DNA of 64,000 nucleotides from a bacterium (GTDB lineage: Bacteria; Margulisbacteria; Marinamargulisbacteria; UBA817; JABISL01). The DNA is taken from NCBI GenBank assembly GCA_018700055.1, contig JABISL010000005.1, positions 62,001 through 126,000 of the forward strand, in the 5' to 3' direction. Shown here piece after piece: positions 24,097 through 32,582 of the stretch (its first letter is position 1; every line of letters begins with the position of its first letter). The notes below the pieces were generated by a model. It did not search any database, had not been told where the DNA came from, and saw only the letters and a list, made by a program, of their open reading frames with translations. The position numbers and the translations under genes were made by a program.

Positions 24097-26448
24097 ATGA
24101 CAAATGTCTGTATTCACTGTCGCACCCCTGTGCAGCCCACAAGTAAATTAGAAAAAGAACTATTCTGTTGTTTGGGGTGCAGAACCGTCTACACCATCAT
24201 CAACAAAAGCAACCTAGGGCAGTACTACGATCTCAAGGAATCCAGCACATTCTTCAAGCCCGCAGCACCGATCAAAACAAGCAGCAACGCCTTTGAGTAT
24301 TTAGATCAAGAGATCTCGATCACCAAATTCAGCGCTAATACTCCTAACACCATGAGCTTTTACTTAGAAGGCATCCATTGTATTGCCTGTCTCTGGCTTA
24401 TAGAACAGTTAGGAACGCTAGTTGAGGGAGTTGTTTCTTCTCGGCTAAATATAGGATCTTCACATGTCATTATCACAAAAACACCTGACGGCTCTTTCTC
24501 AGAAATTGCCAAAACGTTAAACAAACTAGGCTACACCCCCCATCCAATCGATCAGACGGGCGAAACCACTATCCAAAAAAAAGACCATCGCAAATCACTC
24601 ATTCGACTAGGCATCGCAGCAGCCTGCACCTCCAACATAATGATTTTTTCTCTGGCCTTGTACTTTGGTGTAGATGGCACACTAGAAACAGTCTTCCGAT
24701 GGGGGTCAGCCCTTCTTTTAGTACCCATTATCAGTTATACAAACATTCCGTTCTATAAAGGGGTCAAAAGCGCATTCTTCACCAAAAAAATAGGCATCGA
24801 TGTCCCCGTCGTTATTTCCATTGGGTTGGGATCTATTTTGAGTTACATCAACTTAATTACCAATAGCCCCCACATTTACTTTGATTCCATCTCAACATTT
24901 TCTTTTTTATTATTATCCACCCGACATTTCTTCAAGTATGCGACCCAAAAACTGGATCATGATCGCTTACTACAAGCCTCATTAATCCCTGTCGAAGCCA
25001 CCCAGATCACGACCAAAAACACTCTCGTCAAAGTACTTAGTGACGCTCTCCAAAAAAACGATCTTATTACTATCCAATCCAATGAGGTCATTGCCGCAGA
25101 TGGTGTACTTCATAACTGTGACGCTCGCATCGATGCGCATGTCATTACGGGTGAGTCTCTACCCATTAAGTTCAAATCAGGAACACAAGTATTTGCAGGA
25201 ATGAAAAACATCGGCGATCAAATTCAAATCAAAGTGACACATGCAGGAAAAAACTCTCGAATCGGTACTCTGATCCACCAAATCACCCATCAAGAAAAAC
25301 CGCATCTCGTCCAACTTGCAGACACTGTGTCCAAATGGTTTTTGGTCATCACACTTATCATTGGGGCGACGCTACTCGGCTGGGACTGGGTTCACCTTCA
25401 TACTCTCGCTGAAGGGTTTAATAGAAGTTTGGCACTCATTATTTTGGCCTGCCCATGCGCACTATCCCTAGCCACCCCTCTCTCCTATGCCTTGAGTGTT
25501 AAAAAAGCCGCCGAAAATGGAATCTGCCTCAAAAACCCCAACATCCTAGAAACCCTCCGCCAAATAGACACCATCATATTTGATAAGACAGGCACACTAA
25601 CCAGTGGGCAATTAACCGTTTTGGACTGGAACATCCTGAACAACTCACCTCCCATGTATGATGTCGCCTATTCACTTGAGAAAGACGCACGGCACCCGAT
25701 TGGAAAGGCTATCATTAGACACTTAAAGACAACATTCCAAGCCGAGGGGCTGCCAATGACCAATCTCCAAGAGACACCAGGTGTTGGCGTAAAAGGAAAC
25801 CTAAACGGAGACGCCTTCGAAATAAAAAGTTATATCTGTAATTCCAAGCAAACTCAGAAATCACCAATCACGAGTGTAGGTCTATTCAAAAACGACCAAT
25901 GCCTAGTCCAAATTACACTTGGCGACTCTATTCTCAACAGCTCATACCCCACCATTCAACAACTCAAAAAAGCTCAGTTCACTACAATACTTCTTTCCGG
26001 AGACCAAACCGTCACAACCCAAACCGTCGCAACCGAACTAGGGATCGATGAGTATTATGCCAATCAATCCCCTCAACAAAAAAACACCTTTATCAAAGCC
26101 CATCCAACAGCACTTATGATCGGAGATGGGGCGAATGATTCAGAAGCGCTAATGAATGCCACCGCGTCTGTCGCAGTTCAAGGCAGCTTGGAAATTAGCC
26201 TCATTGCAGCAGATACCTACTTCACAGTTCCCGGAGGCAACAAACTAATAGCCCTTATCACATTAGCAAAACAAACCCGTAACCTAGTCAGACTCAATTT
26301 TGGGATATCATTAACTTATAATATTATTGGAATCGGCTTAGTCATAGGTGGGTATATATCCCCTCTGTTCGCCGCAATATTAATGCCTCTTAGCTCTCTT
26401 AGCGTGCTACTAAACACAATTCTCCAACAACAAAAATTAATCCTATGA
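24097..26448 (+). CDS. ccoI: copper P-type ATPase for cbb3 oxidase assembly (CcoI/FixI)
   Basis: A 783-aa P1B-type ATPase. The N-terminal Cys motifs (CIHC, FCCLGC) are followed by a heavy-metal domain with IHCIACLW at about 93-100. Transmembrane helices come next, then the phosphatase motif TGES, the ion-binding CPCALSLATPL in the transmembrane region, the phosphorylation site DKTGTLTSG and GDGANDSEAL. The N-terminal double-Cys region is typical of CcoI, which supplies copper to the oxidase. It overlaps ccoS by 4 bp and lies 63 bp downstream of the CsoR/CstR-type gene. Confidence 0.94.
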   Translation: MTNVCIHCRTPVQPTSKLEKELFCCLGCRTVYTIINKSNLGQYYDLKESSTFFKPAAPIKTSSNAFEYLDQEISITKFSANTPNTMSFYLEGIHCIACLWLIEQLGTLVEGVVSSRLNIGSSHVIITKTPDGSFSEIAKTLNKLGYTPHPIDQTGETTIQKKDHRKSLIRLGIAAACTSNIMIFSLALYFGVDGTLETVFRWGSALLLVPIISYTNIPFYKGVKSAFFTKKIGIDVPVVISIGLGSILSYINLITNSPHIYFDSISTFSFLLLSTRHFFKYATQKLDHDRLLQASLIPVEATQITTKNTLVKVLSDALQKNDLITIQSNEVIAADGVLHNCDARIDAHVITGESLPIKFKSGTQVFAGMKNIGDQIQIKVTHAGKNSRIGTLIHQITHQEKPHLVQLADTVSKWFLVITLIIGATLLGWDWVHLHTLAEGFNRSLALIILACPCALSLATPLSYALSVKKAAENGICLKNPNILETLRQIDTIIFDKTGTLTSGQLTVLDWNILNNSPPMYDVAYSLEKDARHPIGKAIIRHLKTTFQAEGLPMTNLQETPGVGVKGNLNGDAFEIKSYICNSKQTQKSPITSVGLFKNDQCLVQITLGDSILNSSYPTIQQLKKAQFTTILLSGDQTVTTQTVATELGIDEYYANQSPQQKNTFIKAHPTALMIGDGANDSEALMNATASVAVQGSLEISLIAADTYFTVPGGNKLIALITLAKQTRNLVRLNFGISLTYNIIGIGLVIGGYISPLFAAILMPLSSLSVLLNTILQQQKLIL

Positions 26449-26627
26449 ATATTGTATTTTTCTTAATCCCTTTATCACTAATCCTAGCCTCAATATTCGT
26501 TATAGGGTTTGTATATTCGGTTAAATCCGGTCAGTATGATGACATGGACACCCCAGCTTACCGGGTTCTCTTAGACGACGAAAAAGAGCCACTTACAGGC
26601 ACGGAATCAACCCCAAAGGTTGATTGA
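26445..26627 (+). CDS. ccoS: cbb3 oxidase maturation protein CcoS
   Basis: A 60-aa protein with one N-terminal membrane helix (about residues 3-26), then SVKSGQYDDMDTPAYRVLLDDE. This is the CcoS signature (a short tail after Gly-Gln-(Tyr/Phe)-Asp-Asp). It is required for inserting cofactors into the oxidase in studied species. Its ATG overlaps the ccoI stop codon. Confidence 0.92.
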   Translation: MNIVFFLIPLSLILASIFVIGFVYSVKSGQYDDMDTPAYRVLLDDEKEPLTGTESTPKVD

Positions 26628-26652
26628 CATTTGCCCCCCTAAAAAATACGCT
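26624..26652 (+). promoter_or_regulatory. possible promoter for the oxidase structural genes
   Basis: TTGACA at 26624-26629, a perfect -35 overlapping the ccoS stop, is followed after 17 nt by TACGCT at 26647-26652, a weak -10. It lies 38 bp before ccoNO. No clear FNR/ANR half-site pair was found, so oxygen control is not visible here. Confidence 0.35.
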
Positions 26653-26689
26653 TATCTATGAGTTTATTTTTGCAATAAAGGACAATTAA

Positions 26690-28822
26690 ATGACAAATGA
26701 TACAAACACACCTGTTATCGATCGATTTTCGTTTGATAACGGCATCGTAAAAGCGTTCCTTTTGGCAACTATTGTGTGGGGAGCAGTGGCCTTACTACTT
26801 GGTGTTGTCATCGCGTCTCAACTAGCCCATTGGAAACTCAACTTTGGAATCTCTTGGCTAACATTTGGCCGACTCCGACCACTTCATACCAACGCCGCTA
26901 TTTTTGCATTCTGTGGCAACGCAATATTTGCAGGGATTTATCACTCCAGTCAGCGACTTCTCAAAACAAGAATGTTCTCCGACACTCTGAGTAAAATTCA
27001 TTTTTGGGGCTGGCAATTAATCATTGTTGCCGCCGCGATCACATTACCCCTAGGCATGACCTCAGGCAAAGAATACGCAGAACTAGAATGGCCAATCGAT
27101 ATCCTAATTGCCGTTGTTTGGCTCGTATTTGCATTCAACTACTTCGCAACGATTAAAGTCCGTAGAGAACGCCATTTATATGTCGCAATCTGGTTCTATA
27201 TTGCCACTATTGTTACGATTACTATCCTTCACGTAGTCAACTCACTCGCTATTCCTGTCTCATTATTTAAAAGCTACTCTCTTTTTGCAGGCGCTCAAGA
27301 TGCATTGGTTCAATGGTGGTACGGTCACAACGCCGTCGCATTTTTCTTAACGACCCCATTCTTAGGGTTGATGTATTACTACCTGCCAAAAGCCATCAAG
27401 CAACCGATTTACAGTTATCGTCTTTCTATTATTCACTTTTGGTCGCTTGTATTTATTTATATCTGGGCCGGGCCACACCATCTTCTCTACTCCGTTCTAC
27501 CTGAATGGGCACAAACCGTAGGTGTCGTATTTAGTATCACCCTTCTCGCACCCAGTTGGGGAGGAATGATCAATGGTCTACTTACAATGCGAGGCGCTTG
27601 GAGCAGAGTTCGAAAAGAGCCTATTCTTAAGTTCTTTGTAGCCGCACTTACCCTTTATGGAATGGCCACATTTGAAGGCCCCTTACTCTCTATCAAATCC
27701 GTCAATTCATTAGCCCACTTCACCGATTGGATCGTCGGACATGTTCATTCAGGAGCACTCGGATGGAACGGGTTTATGATTTTTGCGTTGCTCTATTACA
27801 CCGTCCCTAAGGTCTGGAAAACTAAACTTTATAGCGACAAACTTGCGACGACTCATTTTTGGGTAGCTACTGTAGGAATCGTTCTGTATGTCTTATCTAT
27901 GTGGGCATCCGGTGTGACACAAGGACTTATGTGGCAAGCCGTAGAAGGTGGCCGTCTAGTTTATCCTGATTTTGTAGAGACCGTTACCAAAATAATTCCG
28001 CTTTATTACGTTCGTGCATTTGGTGGACTGCTCTACTTTGTTGGCTATATCGTAATGATCTACAACCTTACCAAAACTATCATCTCCGCACCCAAAAACG
28101 TAGAAGAAGATATCATCACAGCCCCTCGCTTAGACACCAATACGTTGGATGCCGGCAAAGAGTCCGGACACCGATGGGTAGAAGGCGTTGCCAGCACATT
28201 CACAACACTGGTGATTGTCGCCGTTCTGGCAGGGTCTGTTATTGAGATTTTACCCGCTATTACAGCTCATACGTACATGAAACCTATCCCTGAAAAAACA
28301 CCTTACTCATCTCTAGAGTTGGTCGGTAGAGACATCTACATCCGTGAAGGATGCTACAACTGTCACTCACAGCAAGTTCGGCCACTTAAAAACGAAGTGC
28401 TTCGCTATGGGACAAAGTCCGTCCCAGAAGAATACATCTATGATCATCCGTTCCAGTGGGGATCTAAACGTACGGGCCCCGATGTTTCTCGTGTTGGCGG
28501 GAAGTACCCTGACCTTTGGCACTATCGCCATATGATCGATCCACGATCAATGGTCCCTCAATCTATCATGCCTAGTTACCCCTGGTTAACCAAAGGCCGC
28601 GTTAACTTCGCTGAACTACCCAAAAAACTTAAGGTAATGCGACTAATGGGCGTCCCCTATTCGGATGACGAAATCAAAAATGCAGCTCAAGATGCTAGGC
28701 GCCAAGCAAAATCCATCGTGATGACGATGAATCTTGCCTCCCCACCAAAAAAACTAGAAGAGAGAGACATTATTGCGCTAATCGCATACCTTCAAAAACT
28801 ACATTTGAAAAAGGATATCTAA
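26690..28822 (+). CDS. ccoNO: cbb3 cytochrome c oxidase subunits I and II fused (CcoN-CcoO)
   Basis: A 710-aa fusion. Residues 1 to about 475 are CcoN, with 12 or so helices and heme/CuB ligands in RPLHTNAAIFAF, WWYGHNAVAFFL, GPHHLL and DWIVGHVHSGALGWNG. After a linker, residues about 510-710 are CcoO: a membrane anchor (TTLVIVAVLAGSVIEILP), the heme c site EGCYNCHSQQVRP, and the axial-Met region MVPQSIMPSYPWL. Fused CcoNO is known in some phyla. It reduces O2 at low oxygen in the inner membrane. Confidence 0.95.
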   Translation: MTNDTNTPVIDRFSFDNGIVKAFLLATIVWGAVALLLGVVIASQLAHWKLNFGISWLTFGRLRPLHTNAAIFAFCGNAIFAGIYHSSQRLLKTRMFSDTLSKIHFWGWQLIIVAAAITLPLGMTSGKEYAELEWPIDILIAVVWLVFAFNYFATIKVRRERHLYVAIWFYIATIVTITILHVVNSLAIPVSLFKSYSLFAGAQDALVQWWYGHNAVAFFLTTPFLGLMYYYLPKAIKQPIYSYRLSIIHFWSLVFIYIWAGPHHLLYSVLPEWAQTVGVVFSITLLAPSWGGMINGLLTMRGAWSRVRKEPILKFFVAALTLYGMATFEGPLLSIKSVNSLAHFTDWIVGHVHSGALGWNGFMIFALLYYTVPKVWKTKLYSDKLATTHFWVATVGIVLYVLSMWASGVTQGLMWQAVEGGRLVYPDFVETVTKIIPLYYVRAFGGLLYFVGYIVMIYNLTKTIISAPKNVEEDIITAPRLDTNTLDAGKESGHRWVEGVASTFTTLVIVAVLAGSVIEILPAITAHTYMKPIPEKTPYSSLELVGRDIYIREGCYNCHSQQVRPLKNEVLRYGTKSVPEEYIYDHPFQWGSKRTGPDVSRVGGKYPDLWHYRHMIDPRSMVPQSIMPSYPWLTKGRVNFAELPKKLKVMRLMGVPYSDDEIKNAAQDARRQAKSIVMTMNLASPPKKLEERDIIALIAYLQKLHLKKDI

Positions 28823-28983
28823 TGAAATCAGAAGTACTTCAACAGTTCCCTCATATCCAACTAACAGGGTTTGCAATGCTTTTATTCTTAGGAAGCTTCA
28901 TAGCAGTTGCGATACAAACATTTAAGCGATCTGCGCGACCAACCTTTCAACGTATCTCCGAACTTCCTCTGGAGGACAACTAA
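28822..28983 (+). CDS. ccoQ: CcoQ-like small subunit
   Basis: A 53-aa reading frame fitted exactly between ccoNO and ccoP, overlapping each by one base (TAATG at both junctions). It encodes a short N-terminus, one membrane helix (GFAMLLFLGSFIAVAI) and a polar tail ending LPLEDN. Size, topology and position match CcoQ/FixQ, a stability subunit of cbb3 oxidases. Sequence conservation in this family is low. Confidence 0.8.
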   Translation: MKSEVLQQFPHIQLTGFAMLLFLGSFIAVAIQTFKRSARPTFQRISELPLEDN

Positions 28984-29534
28984 TGAGCACTAACGACCAA
29001 CCTCAAGATGACAAACTTCTAGATCACAACTATGACGGCATCCAAGAATTAGATAATCCATTACCTAAATGGTGGGTTAACCTATTCTATATCACCGGAA
29101 TTTTTAGTGTCTTCTATTTCGGATACTACGTATTCGGAACAGGCCCCTCACTAGAAGAAGAGTTTCAAGCCAGCATGAAACAAGATCAAGAAACACAGCA
29201 AACAGCTACGCCTTCTGCGATAACATTTACCCACTCTGATGACAGCATCACAAACGGAAAAAAACTATTCGTCAGTAAATGTGCGGCTTGCCACAAAGCA
29301 TCCGGTGGCGGTCTCGTGGGACCAAACCTAACTGATAACTACTGGATCACCGGAAAAGGTACGGACCAGGATATCTTTAACGTTATCTCTGAGGGCGTCC
29401 CTGCAAAAGGAATGATCGCTTGGAAAGACTTAGTCAAAGCGAATGAGATCGCGGACCTCGTTGTTTACATTCAATCTATAAAAGGATCTAACCCTGCAGA
29501 CGGGTTACCGCCCAATGGAAATTTAGTTGAATGA
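28983..29534 (+). CDS. ccoP: monoheme cytochrome c subunit CcoP
   Basis: A 183-aa protein with the CcoP N-terminal signature DGIQELDNPLPKWWVNLFYIT and a membrane anchor at about 32-50. A single cytochrome c domain follows, with heme site CAACH at about 100-104 and Met ligand in KGMIAW. Classical CcoP is near 300 aa with two hemes; this version has one. It should pass electrons into the oxidase. The stop overlaps the TTG start of ccoG. Confidence 0.93.
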   Translation: MSTNDQPQDDKLLDHNYDGIQELDNPLPKWWVNLFYITGIFSVFYFGYYVFGTGPSLEEEFQASMKQDQETQQTATPSAITFTHSDDSITNGKKLFVSKCAACHKASGGGLVGPNLTDNYWITGKGTDQDIFNVISEGVPAKGMIAWKDLVKANEIADLVVYIQSIKGSNPADGLPPNGNLVE

Positions 29535-30936
29535 TACTCCCAATCCATTCCAACTACCCGAAAATCGCTTAGCATCAACGGAAGCCTCCGGTAAGCGACA
29601 CTACATTTACCCAGCCAGAGTCAAAGGCCCCATCCACAACTTCCGTTGGGTACTACACCTTGGCTTCATTCTATTTTTTTTAATACTCCCCTGGATTAAG
29701 ATTAATAACCAACAAGTCCTATTACTTGATATCGTGCACAGACGATTTTCGATCTTCGGCTTAACATTCTGGGCGCACGAAGCCCCCATTCTATTCTTGG
29801 TCTTTGCTGGATTCATACTTGGCATTGGACTACTTACCGCGCTCTATGGACGTGTTTGGTGTGGATGGGCCTGTCCTCAAACAGTCTTCGTCGAGACTCT
29901 GTTTCGCCGTATCGAAAACTGGATTGAAGGCGCTGGCATCTCTCAACGACGATTTAACAAACGTGCCTTATCCATAAACAAAGTACTCAGAAAGGGATTC
30001 AAATGGATCATTTTCTTAGTGGTGTCCTTGATGATCACTCACAGTTTTTTAGCTTATTTCATTGGGTCTGACCGATTACTACAGATTATCCAACGCCCCC
30101 CTTCTCAGAATTTCACTGCATTTACAGTCATCCTTTTTTCTACTGCGATCATCCTTTTTGATTTTGGATGGTTCAGGGAACAATTCTGCATCATTGCTTG
30201 CCCCTATGGAAGACTCCAATCCGTCATGATGAATGAGGATAGCAAGCTCATCCTTTATGACAGCAACAGAGGAGAACCACGAAACAAAAATCCTTCCAGC
30301 AACCCAGGCTCTGGGGATTGCATCGACTGCTTCCGCTGCGTGGCTGTTTGTCCAACAGGGATAGACATTCGTAGAGGGGTTCAAATGGAATGCATCATGT
30401 GCACAGCTTGTGTTGATGCATGCAATACCGTCATGAAAAAAACAAATAAACCTAAAGGATTAATCTCATATCAATCCGAAAACACACTCTTGAACAACAA
30501 AAAAAACACCGATCGAAGTCGAGCACTTATCTATAGCGGATTAATACTCATCATTGCCTTAGCACTAACCTATTTGGTCCAAACACGAAACATGGTCCCG
30601 GTTCACGTAAAGCGGTTAGCCAACCCACCTTATACAACAACCGCCAGCCACTGGGTTCGCAACCAATTCAATTTAACAGTTCGTAACCAACAGTTTAATG
30701 ATATCTACGTCGAATTCAGCCTGCCACAAGAATTACGTCATTCAGCCAATCTAATTATCCCTAACCAGACCCTTCGTATCAAATCGGGAACAAGTCGTGT
30801 TTATAGTGTCTTCATAGAGTTTAATCCAGACCTATTAAACATCGGACAACAAATTATCACCCTAACCAAAAACGTGCATCATCAAAACACCTCTTATTCC
30901 GAACCACAGGAGATCACATTAATTGGACCACGCTAA
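29527..30936 (+). CDS. ccoG: cbb3 oxidase accessory protein CcoG (RdxA/FixG)
   Basis: A 469-aa membrane protein with polyferredoxin motifs: GRVWCGWACPQTVF at about 108-121, then two 4Fe-4S clusters CIDCFRCVAVCPTGIDIR and CIMCTACVDAC at about 262-298. Several transmembrane helices flank these, and an Ig-like periplasmic C-terminal domain ends the protein. The start is TTG at 29527, since no ATG lies in frame before the first membrane helix. CcoG is linked to copper reduction during oxidase assembly. Confidence 0.93.
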   Translation: MNDTPNPFQLPENRLASTEASGKRHYIYPARVKGPIHNFRWVLHLGFILFFLILPWIKINNQQVLLLDIVHRRFSIFGLTFWAHEAPILFLVFAGFILGIGLLTALYGRVWCGWACPQTVFVETLFRRIENWIEGAGISQRRFNKRALSINKVLRKGFKWIIFLVVSLMITHSFLAYFIGSDRLLQIIQRPPSQNFTAFTVILFSTAIILFDFGWFREQFCIIACPYGRLQSVMMNEDSKLILYDSNRGEPRNKNPSSNPGSGDCIDCFRCVAVCPTGIDIRRGVQMECIMCTACVDACNTVMKKTNKPKGLISYQSENTLLNNKKNTDRSRALIYSGLILIIALALTYLVQTRNMVPVHVKRLANPPYTTTASHWVRNQFNLTVRNQQFNDIYVEFSLPQELRHSANLIIPNQTLRIKSGTSRVYSVFIEFNPDLLNIGQQIITLTKNVHHQNTSYSEPQEITLIGPR

Positions 30937-31621
30937 TCATATTAATATGATTGTCCCATCTGCTATCCTAACCGCAAGCCTATTAGGCAGCTGGCACTGT
31001 GTGGGTATGTGCGGCGGATTAATATTAACCGCTACTCGGTCGCCTTTATCGATTGCGGTATACCACGTGTCTCGTCTCTTCGGATACCTCCTAGTTGGAA
31101 CCATTTCGGGGTTCGTAGGGTCCTATTTATTCCCACAAACACCATCGATACTACCTCTCATTGCAACAGTATTAATCTCTGCTTATTTTATTTATTTGGG
31201 CATCCACTTATTAATGGGAAGATCCAGCGCGGTTCATTTCAACAACCCCATTGTTAATGCTATTTTCTCCAAAGTGTTAAATAGAAACCCAGATCACCTA
31301 TCCCATCGGCACGCCGCCCTAGTTGGGTTTGGATCCACGTTTCTACCTTGCGGTTGGCTATATGGATTCGTTTTAGGGGCCATTCAAGTTAAAGACCCAT
31401 TGATAGGCGCCGGAATCCTAGGCATCTTCTGGCTAGGCACCTTACCGGCCCTTCTACTCTCCCCTATTCTCATCAAGAAGGTCCTACAACCCATTCACCG
31501 GTATTTACCCAAACTAAGCGGCATAATTCTGCTCCTAGCGGGAATCGCTAGCCTAGGACTCCACCTACTTAATACACACCACTACCCCCCCCCATCATCT
31601 ATTACCCAGTGGTGGAATTAG
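30923..31621 (+). CDS. TauE/DsbD-like membrane protein of the cbb3 cluster
   Basis: A 232-aa protein with six or seven helices and the motif GSWHCVGMCGG at about 22-32, plus FLPCGWLYG in the second half. The Cys pairs and topology match the 'sulfite exporter TauE/SafE-like' proteins commonly found at the end of cbb3 clusters, related to DsbD/CcdA membrane domains. It may handle copper or thiols for oxidase assembly. Its ATG overlaps ccoG by 14 bp; an in-frame ATG at 30947 is possible. CcoH is not found. Confidence 0.85.
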   Translation: MDHANHINMIVPSAILTASLLGSWHCVGMCGGLILTATRSPLSIAVYHVSRLFGYLLVGTISGFVGSYLFPQTPSILPLIATVLISAYFIYLGIHLLMGRSSAVHFNNPIVNAIFSKVLNRNPDHLSHRHAALVGFGSTFLPCGWLYGFVLGAIQVKDPLIGAGILGIFWLGTLPALLLSPILIKKVLQPIHRYLPKLSGIILLLAGIASLGLHLLNTHHYPPPSSITQWWN

Positions 31622-32093
31622 CCGCCACTTTTCGTGGATGCGGCGTCCCATTTTCAACATAATATTTAAGTTCTTCCGCAATGTCGCTAGCAACTTTTCC
31701 AAACTTCTTTTTGATAACAGGCGTTAGTAACGTTCCTAACAAACCGTTGGGTTCCATCTGAAACTCCAAAACAAGCTTGGATTGGATGTCACCAATAGGC
31801 TCGAGAGCCCAGATTCCTACTGCGGTTTTTACAATCGACGGAATCCCTTTTGAGATATGATAAGAAAATCGATGATTTGTGGCATCAAAGGAGTCTAATT
31901 CCTGAATAGTCTCGCCTCTACCCGTTAATGTGACTCGGCTAGAATACGCCAAACCCTCAAACTTCTGCGTGCCCCCAGGCTTGGAGTCCTGAAAGTTACT
32001 AGACCACAAATGAACATCTGCAAATTGAGTCCCCATCACGTTCCAAACTGACTCGATATCCTTATTAATTACAAGTTCTTTTATAACGTTCAT
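31602..32093 (-). CDS. SRPBCC family protein (START-like fold)
   Basis: A 163-aa protein beginning with the strand-helix IKELVINKDIESVWNVMGT, typical of polyketide cyclase/Bet v1-like SRPBCC proteins. It ends with a long helix (KKFGKVASDIAEELKYYVE). Such proteins bind a hydrophobic ligand in a central cavity. The ligand is unknown. GAGGAG precedes the ATG. Its 3' end overlaps the convergent TauE-like gene by 20 bp. Confidence 0.82.
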   Translation of the reverse strand: MNVIKELVINKDIESVWNVMGTQFADVHLWSSNFQDSKPGGTQKFEGLAYSSRVTLTGRGETIQELDSFDATNHRFSYHISKGIPSIVKTAVGIWALEPIGDIQSKLVLEFQMEPNGLLGTLLTPVIKKKFGKVASDIAEELKYYVENGTPHPRKVAANSTTG

Positions 32094-32216
32094 AATAGCT
32101 CCTCTTCATTTCACCAAAGTTATATTCCAACCATTATCTCAAGTTTTTATAATTCTGAAAAACCAAATCAATGTTATTATTAAGTTATCTACAAACCCTA
32201 CCTGAGGAGCGCTATT

Positions 32217-32582
32217 ATGACCAAACAAAAATGGATTTACAGAATAACTACAGGACTATTAAGTCTTCAAATGATCATGGCCGCCTCGTTCTATGTCATT
32301 CAAAATGACATGGTATCCGCTGTATTTGGAACACTTGGATTCCCAACATTTATAATCTACCCGTTGGCATTAGCCAAAGTCCTAGGGATTATCGCCATTC
32401 TCACTAAAAAATCCGATCGATTAAAAGAGTGGGCCTATGCTGGATTCTTCTTCAACTTCTTACTCGCCGCTAGTGCTCACATCGCGATTGGTGACGGCGA
32501 ACATAACGGAGCACTTGTAGCTCTTGCCTGCCTAATTGCCTCATATCTTACGGATACTACACGCAAAAAAATAAGCTATTAA
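32217..32582 (+). CDS. DoxX-like small membrane protein
   Basis: A 121-aa protein with four hydrophobic helices and the DoxX-like family pattern (TGLLSLQMIMAASFYV ... LALAKVLGIIAILT ... LKEWAYAGFFFNFLLAASAH). Function is not established for these short members. GAGGAG lies upstream of the ATG at 32217. Its last codons overlap the convergent acetoacetyl-CoA synthetase gene by 4 bp. Confidence 0.82.
   Translation: MTKQKWIYRITTGLLSLQMIMAASFYVIQNDMVSAVFGTLGFPTFIIYPLALAKVLGIIAILTKKSDRLKEWAYAGFFFNFLLAASAHIAIGDGEHNGALVALACLIASYLTDTTRKKISY

Noticed and set aside
26628-26689. FNR/ANR box before ccoNO
   Set aside because: No TTGAT-N4-ATCAA-like pair could be found, only a -35-like TTGACA.
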